64,000 bases of DNA from Streptomyces sp. TG1A-8 (GCF_030499535.1 NZ_JASTLB010000001.1:7006001-7070000), one strand, 5' to 3'. Counted from the stretch's first letter, positions 51,134 to 60,468 are shown. Program-made: numbers and translations. Notes: generated from the sequence alone by a model not told the origin.

Positions 51134-52022
51134 CACTGAGGGTTTTCAGCTCGGCCGCTGATCGGGTGACGTTGGTGGCGTGCGCAACGCACGAGGCTCC
51201 CGTGCCGTTGGGAGGAGGTGTTCGAAGTCTCAACCCACAGGCACAGGAGCCGCGTTGATTCCGTATTCTGCCGCACTCGACCTGCCCCACGCCCTGGTCG
51301 AGTGGGTCACCATGCTCATCGTCACCCGCGAGGGTGGCCGCCGCTGCAAGCTCCCGCCGCACCAGCGTGCTCTGGCCGGCCTGGTGTACCTGCGCAGGCA
51401 CGACACCCTCGCCCAGATCGCCGCGGGTTTCGGTATCTCTGTCGGCACCGCCCACGCCTACGCGTCGGCCGGCATCAATCTGCTCGCCGACCGAGCGCCC
51501 GGCCTGCCGCGTGCCCTGCGCGAAGCCGACCCGGACCACGTCCTGCTGGACGGCACTCTCGCGGAGTGCGACCGAGTCGGCGACAGCCGGGCCGACTACT
51601 CCCGTCAAGCACCGCCGGCACGGAGTGGACGTGCAGGTGGTGACCGATCCAGCCGGCGGGCTGCTGTGGCTCTCGCCCGCATTGCCCGGCCGGGCCCGCG
51701 ACCTGAGGGCGGCTCGCACCCACCGGATCATCCGGATCTGCGAACGCCAGGGCTCCCCGGTCCTCGCTGACCGGGCCTACATAGGTGCCGACCCATGGGT
51801 GACGCCACCCCTCAGACGCCCACCCGGCCGCGAACTGACACCAACCCAGCAAACCGACAACCGCACGCTGTCCGCGGCACGAGCACCAGTCGAGCGTGGC
51901 GTCACACGACTGAAGTCGTGGCGGATCTTCCACCGGTCCCGATGCAGCCCGAATCGAATGACGTCAATCTCCGCCGCCATCCTCACCCTGGAGCGGCAAC
52001 ACTGAAAGAGCTCACTAATTGA
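51134..52022 (+). mobile_element. IS5-family (DDE_Tnp_4) insertion sequence
   Basis: Imperfect ends are suggested by TCACTGAGGGTTTTCAG (from about 51136) and the inverted CTGAAAGAGCTCACTAA near 52003-52019 (12 of 17 positions agree). Between them lies one transposase reading frame with a frame change. Ends are tentative. Confidence 0.6.
51255..52005 (+). pseudogene. IS5-family transposase (DDE superfamily endonuclease), one frameshift
   Basis: From TTG 51255 the frame reads [116 protein letters not shown]. One extra C at about 51603 shifts to [38 protein letters not shown]... [17 protein letters not shown] and PVERGVTRLKSWRIFHRSRCSPNRM. All three acidic regions (LLDGTL, LADRAY, PVERGV) are visible. 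The C tract makes a sequencing error possible. Confidence 0.78.
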
Positions 52023-52183
52023 AATACAAGCCCTACCTGGGCACCGGAGCTGACGCCGGCACGTCGGCGGCCGTCCTCTGGGCTGTCACGCCGCACAAGC
52101 TGATCGAGTCGTTTCCCCATCCCCTTCGGCAGACTCGACGCGGCCCCGGGCAAGGCTGGTGATGGCACGCCGTCAGGGACCCG
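52023..52183. other. Short gap with no feature seen
   Basis: It separates the IS5 element from the bicupin gene. No reading frame with family resemblance or repeat is visible. Confidence 0.4.
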
Positions 52184-53215
52184 TCAGCGCAGAACCTGCT
52201 CGCGGTAGCGCGCGACCTGTGCGGCGTCCCACCACTCGGCCGACACGTACTGTGGCGCGCATCGCGGGAGCCGGTGACTCACCAGTGTCGAGATGTGCCG
52301 GCTCTGTTCCGTCGCGATGCTGGTTGCCGCGACTCCGACCGGGATCCGCACGAAGTCGCCCGGCTGGAGTTCGACGCTGCCGTGCTGGGTCACCAGCAGG
52401 CGGGTGCCCGACACCTGGAACTGGATGTCGTCGGCGTTGCGGTGTCGGGTGTAGACGAGCCCGGGGTCGCGGTCGAGGTCGACCACCTCGATCAGGGCTG
52501 TCGCCCCTCGCCAGATCACCGACGTGGCGCATGTGCCCGTCGCCGGTTGCGGTACCCGCAGGACCGCGAGGCGTTCCTTCTCCTGATGGACCTGCTCAAG
52601 GATCAGCCGCTCGTCCGAGCGGTGGGCGGCCACGTCATGGTCCGGTTCGCTGCTGCCGAGACAGTCGGTGATCATTTCGTTGACGATCGCAGGCTCCCAG
52701 CCCTCGAACGGCGGGATCCTGGCCTCGGAGACCGACACGGGCTCGCGTTCCTCGGTGTAACCCTCGGGCAGGTACCAGATCACATGGATGTCGTTGCGGC
52801 CCCAGTTGTCGTGGCACACCCCGCAGGGGATGCGCACGAAGTCGCCGGGTCGCAGCTCGGCGGTACCGAGCTCCGTCATCAGCGTGCGGTGGCCGGTGAC
52901 CTGGTAGGCCATCTCGTCGACGTCGAGATTGCGGTGGTAGATCGGCTGACGGGAATTCATGTTCGTCCACTCGATGCGGCCTCCGGGCCCCTGGTAGATC
53001 CACCGCGGGGGCGCGAACTCCTGGTCACGGAAGGTGGCCCCGGCGCGCACGACCTGGACGAGCTCGACGTCGGACCACATGGCGCCGTGCGGCCCCGGGC
53101 CCGGCTGCGCGCGCTGGAGCAGCAGCCGCTCGCTGCGCCGCAGCGTGCGGGCCGGCGTGGTGTAGGGGAACACCGCGAGACGCTCCTGGACGATGGTGTC
53201 CTCGGTATCGGACAT
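52184..53215 (-). CDS. Bicupin protein, putative dioxygenase
   Basis: A 343-residue protein with two cupin barrels. Both carry closely similar segments: YHRNLDVDEMAYQVTGHRTLMTELGTAELRPGDFVRIPCGVCHDN (about 90-135) and YTRHRNADDIQFQVSGTRLLVTQHGSVELQPGDFVRIPVGVAATS (about 255-300). The first keeps metal-site candidates (H, E in DEM, H in CHDN); the second has DD for the Glu position and no final His, so only the N-terminal barrel is likely to bind metal. The shape recalls homogentisate-dioxygenase-like and hydroxyanthranilate-type cupins. Last gene of a leftward operon with a formamidase-like hydrolase and an NTF2 protein. Confidence 0.75.
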   Translation of the reverse strand: MSDTEDTIVQERLAVFPYTTPARTLRRSERLLLQRAQPGPGPHGAMWSDVELVQVVRAGATFRDQEFAPPRWIYQGPGGRIEWTNMNSRQPIYHRNLDVDEMAYQVTGHRTLMTELGTAELRPGDFVRIPCGVCHDNWGRNDIHVIWYLPEGYTEEREPVSVSEARIPPFEGWEPAIVNEMITDCLGSSEPDHDVAAHRSDERLILEQVHQEKERLAVLRVPQPATGTCATSVIWRGATALIEVVDLDRDPGLVYTRHRNADDIQFQVSGTRLLVTQHGSVELQPGDFVRIPVGVAATSIATEQSRHISTLVSHRLPRCAPQYVSAEWWDAAQVARYREQVLR

Positions 53216-53388
53216 CGGTCAGCACACCTTTCCATGAGTGCGACCAGTCGCCGACGCGCACGCCTGTCCTGCGCGCGGCCTGCGGATATCGGTCATGGGA
53301 GTGGAGCGGCGAGTCGCATGAGGGGGCCGCCGCGGGACATACGTCGATCACTCGTACCCGCATCCGGGCAGCGAGGCTTGTCGCGTGT

Positions 53389-54420
53389 TCATGCCTCCGT
53401 GTGCAAGAGCCGGAGAATGTCCTGGAGGCTTTCCCAGATCATGTCGCCCCTCTCCCACGGTGCCGCGTGTCCTTCCCTGCACCGGTGCCCCTCGACGAGG
53501 CGAAGCCCGTCCACGTGGCCGAGATGCGCTGCGAACCGCTCTTTCTGGTTCATGGGCACGAGCATGTCCTCGGAGCTCTGGTCCAGCACGATCAGCTGTG
53601 GTGCTCTGCCCTCTCGGATCCGCCGGGCGATGTCCGCCGGGTCGAAGCGCGCCGGGCTCGCGGCGGCCCACGTCGTCCTCTCGGCACCGAAGGCGTTCGA
53701 CAGCAGCGTCCCGTACTCCTGACGGAGATGCTCGTGCGAGTCGCCGAGTCCGTCGGTCAGCTCCGGAAGGTCGTACAGGCCGTTGAGGCCGACCAGCGCG
53801 GCCGGGCAGGGAGCGTCAGGAAGCTCCAGCCCGTGATGGAGCGGTGCCTGGAGGATTGCCTGGAACGCGATGCAGGCGCCACAGCTGTGGCCCGAGAGGA
53901 TGTACGAGCGGTCGGTGAGGCCGAACGAACGCAGCAGAGCCAGCCCATGCAGGACGTCGCTCACGTGGTCGGGGTGGACGGCCTCACGGGCGGGATCCGC
54001 GTGGTTGTCCCTGACGGCGTCGTAGGGCAGGGAAGGGTGCGTGGGGAACTGCGAGACCCGGTAATTGAGCGAGGCGACGGCGGTGATCGGCTGTGCCGGG
54101 CCGGAGAAGGCGTGGGCGACGGTCGGCTCGATCGACGCGGAGGTGAGCTGGGGGTCGCGCCAGGCACCTCCGTGGATGTGGACGTGGTAGCGCGGCACGG
54201 CAGGGCCGGGGGCCGCCACCGGAAGACGCTCGGCCGCGGTGCCGACCAGGTCCAGCGTCTCCGGCGTCCTGGGCAGATAGATGCTGAGGGTCTGGAAGCG
54301 ATCGGCATGAGGGAAATACGGGATGTCCTCGGCCACGACAACGGGTACTTGCTGAGCAAGCAGAGGGCTCGTAACCTCGGCGAGTCGCCATTTCACCGGC
54401 CCGGAGCCTTCGACGTTCAT
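53389..54420 (-). CDS. Alpha/beta hydrolase, kynurenine-formamidase-like (HGGAW type)
   Basis: A 343-residue hormone-sensitive-lipase/formamidase type hydrolase. The oxyanion motif YHVHIHGGAWRDP (about 80-92), nucleophile elbow ILSGHSCGACIAF (Ser about 177), acid in LDQSSEDMLVP and His in LVEGHRCREGH are present. HGGAW is the signature of kynurenine formamidases and related arylesterases. ATG 54420 gives a normal N-terminus. It lies between a bicupin gene and an NTF2-like gene; formamidase plus cupin chemistry would fit breakdown of an N-formyl or ester-linked aromatic. Confidence 0.85.
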   Translation of the reverse strand: MNVEGSGPVKWRLAEVTSPLLAQQVPVVVAEDIPYFPHADRFQTLSIYLPRTPETLDLVGTAAERLPVAAPGPAVPRYHVHIHGGAWRDPQLTSASIEPTVAHAFSGPAQPITAVASLNYRVSQFPTHPSLPYDAVRDNHADPAREAVHPDHVSDVLHGLALLRSFGLTDRSYILSGHSCGACIAFQAILQAPLHHGLELPDAPCPAALVGLNGLYDLPELTDGLGDSHEHLRQEYGTLLSNAFGAERTTWAAASPARFDPADIARRIREGRAPQLIVLDQSSEDMLVPMNQKERFAAHLGHVDGLRLVEGHRCREGHAAPWERGDMIWESLQDILRLLHTEA

Positions 54421-54565
54421 TGCGGTGCCCACTTTCTTCGAGGTGTTCGTCAACAGCGCGGAAACGACGGTTGTGGCGTGCTCGGGAAGATTCCGTCCGT
54501 CTCGCGGTGCCTGGCACGCCCGGATTTCACGGGCGCGCCCATCAAACGGCGGTTGCCGACCGGAA

Positions 54566-55033
54566 TCAGAATCCGGCGGGCAGCTTGAAGGCGTTGCCGG
54601 TGAACGGGGACGTGTCGAGCCAGAGGTACTGGAAGGAGCGGCTGGTGAAGACCCAGCCGTTTTCCGAGCGCCTGAGGCGGTCCACGGCGACGCTGTGGTT
54701 CCGGTAGTACGTCTCGCCCGGTCCGCGCGCGGCCTCGTGGCAGATGATGCTGGTGGTCGCCTCGTCGCCGTGGATCTCGATCGGGCCCGGTACCGCGAAC
54801 TGCACGAAGAAGTCCCGCTCGTCTCGCAGCTTCCGGAACGTGGAAACGATGTCGTCCACGCCGACGGCATGCACGCGCTCGCCGATCGTCCACTCCGCGT
54901 CCTCGGCCCAGGTCGCGCGGAAACGGTCGGTGTCGCCCCGGGTGGCGGCGTCGGCGAAGCGAGCGACGGTGTCCCGGATTGCTGCTTCGTCCAGCAGACG
55001 AGACAGTGCGTTCTCGATATCTGTCGTGGTCAT
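54566..55033 (-). CDS. Nuclear transport factor 2 (SnoaL-like) family protein
   Basis: A 155-residue single cone-barrel protein: TTTDIENALSRLLDEAAIRDTVARFADAATRGDTDRFRATWAEDAEWTIGERVHAVGVDDIVSTFRKLRDERDFFVQFAVPGPIEIHGDEATTSIICHEAARGPGETYYRNHSVAVDRLRRSENGWVFTSRSFQYLWLDTSPF. Such proteins act as isomerases, dehydratases or small-subunit partners of dioxygenases in aromatic catabolism. GGAGAAAC lies just before ATG 55033. First gene of the leftward bicupin operon, divergent from the intact XRE regulator. Confidence 0.87.
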   Translation of the reverse strand: MTTTDIENALSRLLDEAAIRDTVARFADAATRGDTDRFRATWAEDAEWTIGERVHAVGVDDIVSTFRKLRDERDFFVQFAVPGPIEIHGDEATTSIICHEAARGPGETYYRNHSVAVDRLRRSENGWVFTSRSFQYLWLDTSPFTGNAFKLPAGF

Positions 55034-55219
55034 GAGTTTCTCCTGCATGGTGGACAGCTGGTCCGGCCGGGAAGTCCGAGAAGGCCCGGGTCCGGTGTTC
55101 GTCGTGTTCTTCATGGTGAGGCCGCCGTGGCATACGCACCAGAGACGCTTCGACGGTAGGAAGAGCCGTACCACCCTCGCGTTACCGGAGTGACCGGCAA
55201 TGAGGGAAAATCGGTGACC

Positions 55220-56083
55220 ATGACGACGACACCCGACAGCGGCCTGGGCGCGATGATCCGCACGTGGCGCGACCGGCTGCCTCCGTCGGCCGCCGGACTG
55301 CCGGCGGCCCCGGGGCGCCGTGCCACCGGACTGCGGCGTGAGGAACTGGCCGACCTCGCGGGCATGTCGGTCGACTACGTCGTGCGCCTGGAGCAGGGAA
55401 GGGCCACCACCCCTTCGGCGTCGGTGGTGGCGTCCCTGGCCCGTGCCCTACAGTTGTCCACCGCCGAACGGGACCACCTGTACCGGCTGGCGCAGCTCGC
55501 CCCTCCGGCGGACGGCATGATCTCCGACCACCTCCCGCCCGGCGTGCAACGGGTCCTTGCCCGGCTCGGGGACGTCCCGGTAGCCGTCTTCGCCGCGGAC
55601 TGGCAGTTGGTGTGGTGGAACCGCGGATGGGCGGGCCTTCTGGGTGCCCCCTCAGCGTCGCCGACGCATCTGCGCAACTTCGCCCGCGACAGATTCCCCG
55701 TGGACGAGGGGCCCGCCCGGCTCGCGCTGTGGCCGGTGACCGAGGCGGACCGTGAGGCCACCGACGCTGCCGTCGTCTCCGACCTGCGCCGCGCCACCGG
55801 CCGCTACCCCGGGGAGAAGCGTCTTGCCAGGCTGATCCGTGATCTGAGCGAGAACGCGAGGTTCGCCAGGTTGTGGGCGACCGGAGAAGTGGCCGCACAC
55901 CGTGAGGACGCGAAGACGATCGACCATCCCACGGTGGGCCGCGTCACCGTGGACTGCGACGTCCTGACCGACGGCGACCTCGACCTCAAGATCGTGATCA
56001 TGACTGCCGCGCCCGGTAGCGAGGACGAGACCAAGCTCCGGCTCACCGCCATCGCCGGCCAGCCGGCTACCACGCCCGGATGA
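55220..56083 (+). CDS. XRE family regulator with MmyB-like C-terminal domain
   Basis: A 287-residue regulator, the intact relative of the pseudogene at 294-1157. HTH: GRRATGLRREELADLAGMSVDYVVRLEQGRATTPSASVVASLARALQLS. MmyB ligand-binding part: VAVFAADWQLVWWNRGWAGLLGAPSA, RLWATGEVAAHREDAKTIDHPTVGRVTVDCDVLTDGDLDLKIVIMTAAPGSEDE. In this family the C-terminal domain binds a small hydrophobic ligand. It diverges from the NTF2-formamidase-bicupin operon, its probable target. A palindrome (56090-56104) follows the stop. Confidence 0.92.
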   Translation: MTTTPDSGLGAMIRTWRDRLPPSAAGLPAAPGRRATGLRREELADLAGMSVDYVVRLEQGRATTPSASVVASLARALQLSTAERDHLYRLAQLAPPADGMISDHLPPGVQRVLARLGDVPVAVFAADWQLVWWNRGWAGLLGAPSASPTHLRNFARDRFPVDEGPARLALWPVTEADREATDAAVVSDLRRATGRYPGEKRLARLIRDLSENARFARLWATGEVAAHREDAKTIDHPTVGRVTVDCDVLTDGDLDLKIVIMTAAPGSEDETKLRLTAIAGQPATTPG

Positions 56084-56089
56084 CCCGGA

Positions 56090-56104
56090 TGCCGACCGTC
56101 GGCA
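56090..56104. terminator. Palindrome TGCCGAC-C-GTCGGCA after the XRE gene
   Basis: A 7-base perfect inverted repeat starts 7 bases after the stop codon. The matching element after the XRE pseudogene at 222-238 supports a conserved hairpin terminator. Confidence 0.5.
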
Positions 56105-56180
56105 GGCGACCGCACGGCGGCTCGTTGCCGGCGGCCGGTGGGGGGTCTGTCAAACGAACGGTGTGACCAGGGCAGTCGGA

Positions 56181-56925
56181 TTACTGGCGGGCTGCTGGGA
56201 GCCGGCCGTCGACGGTGATGTCGAAGGCGTTCAGCGCGGTCTTCCAGCGCATGGTCCAGCGGGCCTGGCCCTTGCCGGTGGGGTCGAGCGACATGATGGC
56301 CGTGTTAGACGCACTGTAGGGCGGCTTGCTCGGTGGGGAAGTGTCCGCGGGCCTTGACCGCCCGGCGGATCCGGGCGTTGACCGACTCGATCGCGTTCGT
56401 TCGTGCAGACGATGCGGCGGATCTCGGTGTCGAACCGCAGGAACGGGGTGAACTCCTCCCACGCGTTCTCCCACAGTTTGACGATCGCCGGATACTTCCG
56501 GCCCCAGGCGTCGGCGAACTCGGCGAACCGCTCCAGGGCCGCTTCCTCGGCCGGCGCGGTGGAGACGGGCTTCAAAAGCTTGGCGATCTTGTCCCGGTCC
56601 CGGCGGGCGGCACAGCGGAAGGAGTTCCGCAGCAGATGCACCACACAGGTCTGCACGATCGTCTTCGGCTAGACGGTCTCCACCGCTTCGGGCCGGCCCT
56701 TGAGGCCGTCGCCGACCAGCATCAGCACATCGGTCACGCCACGGTCCCTGATCTCGGTGAGGAGGTGCAGCCAGTGCTTGGCGCCCTCGCCGCCGTCGCC
56801 GGCCCACCACCCGAGGATCTCCCGCCGGCCCTCGGTCGTGACGGCCAGGGCCACATAGACGGGCCGGTTGGCGACCGCGCCGTCACGGATCTTGGTTCTG
56901 TCGACGATCTTGTGATCCGGATGGT
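56181..56925 (-). pseudogene. IS256 (Mutator) family transposase, 3' part, nonsense and frameshifts
   Basis: The minus strand reads HKIVDRTKIRDGAVANRPVYVALAVTTEGRREILGWWAGDGGEGAKHWLHLLTEIRDRGVTDVLMLVGDGLKGRPEAVETV, an in-frame TAG (56669-56671) where TGG is expected, then PKTIVQTCVVHLLRNSFRCAARRDRDKIAKLLKP... KYPAIVKLWENAWEEFTPFLRFDTEIRRIVCTN, then a frame change to the usual end MSLDPTGKGQARWTMRWKTALNAFDITVDGRLPAARQ at 56181. The 5' third is missing; an IS701 relic in the other orientation begins at about 56957. Confidence 0.85.
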
Positions 56926-56956
56926 CTGCCTCATGGTGCGAGCAGGACGCGTTTGC

Positions 56957-57434
56957 GAAGGAGATCAAGGCTGGCTCGGCTGAACATCGGACGCTTCAGC
57001 ATCTTCAGCGACCCGACCGAGATCGCTTACTACGTGTGCCACGGCCCGGTCGGCACGCGGCTGAGGGACCTGGCCCGGGTGGCCGGGGCCCGGTGGCAGG
57101 TCGAGGAATGCTTCCAAGCCGCGAAGAACGAGTGCGGCCTGGACCACTACCAGGTCCGACGTTACGACGCCTGGCACCGGCACATCACCCTGTCCATGGC
57201 CGCACTCGCCGCACTGACCGCCCTCCGTGCCCAGGAACCGTCAAAGGGGGCAGCGATCTTGGGCAAACCCGCCTGATACCCCTGTCCCTCGCGGAGATCC
57301 GCCACCTGACCGGGCTGCTCCTACGCCCACGACACCTCACCCCGACGCACCATCTGCGCTGGTCATGGTGGAGACGGCTCAGTCAGGCTCGCACTCGCCT
57401 CAGCCACTACAATCGGCGAGGCCAAACCCCATAA
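56957..57434 (+). pseudogene. IS701-family transposase, C-terminal relic
   Basis: NIGRFSIFSDPTEIAYYVCHGPVGTRLRDLARVAGARWQVEECFQAAKNECGLDHYQVRRYDAWHRHITLSMAALAALTALRAQEPSKGA is the C-terminal catalytic part (Glu in VEECFQAAK). A frame change near 57245 leads to SDLGQTRLIPLSLAEIRHLTGLLLRPRHLTPTHHLRWSWWRRLSQARTRLSHYNRRG and a stop at 57434. The 5' half is absent. Confidence 0.82.
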
Positions 57435-57450
57435 CTGTGATTGCAGTACT

Positions 57451-58664
57451 AGAAGCCGTATCTCAACCGATCTTGGAACGTGTGGGTCGAACGGAGTTCC
57501 TGGTCGGGTGATCTTCCGGCCGTATGCGCATGAAGGCAGGGCCTCCTGGTAGCTCGGGGGTGCGATCCCATTCCGAGCGGTTCCCGGAGGCGCTGTTGTC
57601 GTTGTCGTACGCGCCCGAGCCCGTTGACTTCAACTCGTCCGCCCTGTCGTGCGATTGCCTCGCGCACGTGCACCCTCGGTCTGCTCCTGGTCGTCTGCGT
57701 CACCGCCGCGAACATCGGCGACCGGGACGCCGCCACGGGCCTGCTGGACCAGCTGCGCCGCCTGCACCGCGACATCACCCTCGTCTGGGCCGACGGCGGC
57801 TACACCGGCTCCCTCGTCGACTGGTACCGTCAAAAACTGGCGCTGACCTTGGAGATCGTCAAGCGCACCGGCGACATGACCGGGTTCGTGGTGCTGCCCA
57901 GGCGTTGGGTGGCAGAGCGCACGTTCGCGTGGCTGATGCATTCGCGTCGTCTGGCCCGGGACTACGAGACCCTGCCCGCCGCCAGCGAGGCGATGATCCG
58001 GTGGTCGATGGTCACGCGGATGAGCCGGCGCCTGGCACGGCCACGGGTCGCCGGCCGGCACTGAAGGCCCCCGACGCCTCCTGCACGAGCCACTCGCGCT
58101 CCGCCAGGCGCCGGGCCTTCGACCGCACCGCCTCGACCTTCGCCGGCGTCGCGTCAAGGCCCAGCTCCACCGCGATCTCCTTGGCTCGAAGCGGCCCGTG
58201 ACCCGTGGATCGCTGCTGCTCCAGCACGCCCAGAATCCGCTGACAGTCCGGCGCCAGAACCGTCACCGGCAGCCCTTCCCGCCAGGGCGGCACCGCCGAG
58301 CCCGGCACCCGTGCGAGCGACGGCACCGGGCTCCTCCCCCGCCTCGGCCGTGGTCACGGCGGTGGACTCGGCCGCGGAGACCGCCAGGGCCTCGAGCAGT
58401 TCCTCCCGCGCGATCACCCGCCGGTCCAGCTCGATCTCCGCGGCCTCCAGCACCTCAGCCAGCCGCGCGGCTTCCTCCCGCAAACCCTCCACCCGCACCC
58501 GGGCAGCCGCCTCCCGCTCCTCCAGCATCCCCAGCACCGACGCCACCGCGCACCCCTCGACCATGAAGCGGACACAAGACGCCGGCATGCCTCCCTCAAC
58601 CGGAGCAAAACCATGCCTGACCAGCAGAAATCAAGGAACCACGTTCGGTTGAGATACGGCTTCT
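57451..58664 (+). mobile_element. IS5-family element with accessory gene, both ends present, transposase internally deleted
   Basis: A 1214-base unit bounded by inverted ends AGAAGCCGTATCTCAACCG (57451) and CGGTTGAGATACGGCTTCT (to 58664). The plus-strand transposase retains only its latter half from about 57666 ([68 protein letters not shown]...RVAGRH, stop at 58064); the N-terminal domain and first Asp region are missing. An accessory gene lies downstream on the opposite strand. The right 827 bases are nearly identical to 28436-29262. Confidence 0.87.
58012..58588 (-). pseudogene. IS-associated accessory protein (coiled coil plus winged-helix), copy 2
   Basis: Same two-frame structure as copy 1: a coiled-coil N-terminal part from 58588 (MLEEREAAARVRVEGLREEAARLAEVLEAAEIELDRRVIAREELLEAL) and a helix-turn-helix-like part (VPGSAVPPWREGLPVTVLAPDCQRILGVLEQQ...LRAKEIAVELGLDATPAKVEAVRSKARRLAEREWL) in another frame to 58012. 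The frames overlap between 58154 and 58326. Because both copies share the arrangement, it may be two overlapping genes or a frameshifted product rather than decay. Confidence 0.55.
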
Positions 58665-58667
58665 TAC

Positions 58668-59171
58668 AACGGTGTCAGCGCAGTAGAGGAAAGGATCGCG
58701 GCACTGGGCCTGAAGCTGCCCGAGGTTGTGCCGCCGCTGGCCACATACCAACCCGCCGTCCGCTCGGGTGCGTATGCCTTCACTTCCGGCCAGTTGCCCA
58801 TGGTCGATGGCGTGGTGCCCGTCGCCGGCAAGGTCGGCATCGAGGTCAGTGCGGAGCAGGCCAAGGAACTCCCGGCGGTCAGCGTGCTCAACGCACTCGC
58901 CGCCGTGAAGTCTGTCGTCGGTGACCTCGACAGAATTGTGCGGGTGGTGAAGGTAGTCGGTTTCGTAGCCTCCGCGCCGGACTTCACCGGCCAGCCGGGC
59001 GTCGTCAACGGCGCGAGTGAACTGCTCGGGAAGGTGCTGGGCGAAAGCGGCGTACACGCCCGCTCCGCGGTCGGTGTGGCCGTGCTGCCCCTCGACGCCC
59101 CGGTGGAAATCGAGGTCCAAGTCGAGGTTCGGGACCATGAGCTGTCCGACGGTTCACCCTCGCATCCCTAG
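58668..59171 (+). pseudogene. RidA/YjgF domain, 5'-truncated by IS5
   Basis: Directly after the IS end the frame reads NGVSAVEERIAALGLKLPEVVPPLATYQPAVRSGAYAFTSGQLPMVDGVVPVAGKVGIEVSAEQAKEL... ARSAVGVAVLPLDAPVEIEVQVEVRDHEL, closely similar to residues 128-285 of the VOC-RidA fusion at 24415-25272. No start codon with a ribosome site precedes the domain; the first in-frame GTG (58728) would cut its N-terminal helix. The VOC half was probably removed when the IS arrived. The deaminase Arg (HARSAVGV) is kept. Confidence 0.82.
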
Positions 59172-59301
59172 CCGGATCGAGGCGGGGTGATCGTTCCCGT
59201 GCACAACGCAGGGACGCGCCACCTTTGCCGAGCGTGACCATCCCCGCCGATGTGCGAATCGCCTCGGCCCATCGGCCACGTACTTCACACACCTGCGATG
59301 T

Positions 59302-60468
59302 TCACGCCTCCAGACCTCCTCGCTTGACCAGCTGGCTCGCGATGACGTTGCGCTGGATCTCGTTAGTGCCCTCTCCGACGATCATCAACGGGGCGTCACG
59401 GAAGTAGCGTTCGACGTCGAACTCGGTGGAGTAGCCGTAACCGCCATGGATGCGGACGGCGTTGAGAGTGATCTGCATGGCCGTCTCAGAGGCGAACAGC
59501 TTCGCCATCCCCGCCTCCATGTCTACTCGCCGCCCGGCGTCCGCCTCGCGCGCCGCGTACAGGGTCAGCTGCCGGGCAGCTGTCAGTGAAGTCGCCATGT
59601 CCGCCAGGTAGTTACCGATCGACTGGTGCTGCCAGATCGGCTTGCCGAACGACTCCCGCTCCTGGGCGTAGATCAGCGCGTCCTCCAGCGCCGCACGGCC
59701 GACCCCAAGCGCGCGGGCTGCGACCTGCAACCGCCCGGTCTCCAGGCCCTTCATCATCTGCCCGAAGCCCTTGCCCTCCACCCCGCCGAGCAGGGCGTCG
59801 GCCGGCGCCCGATAGTCCTTGAAGGACAGTTCGCAGCTCTCCACACCTTTGTAGCCGAGCTTGGGCAGGTCACGGGAGACTGTCAGCCCCGGCCCGTGCT
59901 CGACCAGGAGGATGGAGATGCCCCGGTGTGCGGGAGCGGCCTCGGGGTCCGTCTTACACAGCAGGGCGATCAGCTGCGAGCGGCGGGAGTTAGTGATCCA
60001 CGTCTTGGCCCCGTTGACGACATAACCGTCGCCGTCCCTGCGGGCGACCGTGCGCATCGCCTGCAGATCCGAGCCGCCGCCCGGCTCCGTCAGGGCCATG
60101 GTCGCCCGGATCTCGCCGGTGGCCATTCTGGGCAGGTACCGCCGCTTCTGCTCCTCGGTGCCAAAGTGGAGCAGCAGCTTGGACACGACCGTGTGGCCTC
60201 CCATCGCGCCGGCCAGGCTCATCCACCCGCGGGCCAGCTCCTCGGTGATCAGCACATAGCAGGGGCCGGAGACAGGGGTGCCGCCATACTGCTCGGGGAC
60301 GGCAAGGCCGAAGATACCGAGCTGCTTCATCTGCTCGATCAGGGCTACGGGGTAGGTGTTGGCGTGCTCCAGCTCCTGGACGACCGGTTTGACCTCCTTG
60401 TCCACGAAGTCGTGCACCGTGCGGACGATGAACCGCTCGTCCTCGGACAGGGTGTCGAGAGTGCTCAT
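59302..60468 (-). CDS. Acyl-CoA dehydrogenase
   Basis: A 388-residue FAD-dependent enzyme: ERFIVRTVHDFVDKEVKPVVQELEHANTYP, ATMALTEPGGGSDLQAMRTVARRDGDGYVVNGAKTWITNS, GVGRAALEDALIYAQERESFGKPIWQHQSIGNYLADM, and the C-terminal IHGGYGYSTEFDVERYFRDAPLMIVGEGTNEIQRNVIASQLV with the catalytic Glu at about 366. It introduces an alpha,beta double bond into an acyl-CoA; with CaiB, MaoC and CitE genes nearby, a branched dicarboxylyl-CoA such as methylsuccinyl-CoA is a plausible substrate. It lies 31 bases after the CaiB gene on the same strand. Confidence 0.93.
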   Translation of the reverse strand: MSTLDTLSEDERFIVRTVHDFVDKEVKPVVQELEHANTYPVALIEQMKQLGIFGLAVPEQYGGTPVSGPCYVLITEELARGWMSLAGAMGGHTVVSKLLLHFGTEEQKRRYLPRMATGEIRATMALTEPGGGSDLQAMRTVARRDGDGYVVNGAKTWITNSRRSQLIALLCKTDPEAAPAHRGISILLVEHGPGLTVSRDLPKLGYKGVESCELSFKDYRAPADALLGGVEGKGFGQMMKGLETGRLQVAARALGVGRAALEDALIYAQERESFGKPIWQHQSIGNYLADMATSLTAARQLTLYAAREADAGRRVDMEAGMAKLFASETAMQITLNAVRIHGGYGYSTEFDVERYFRDAPLMIVGEGTNEIQRNVIASQLVKRGGLEA

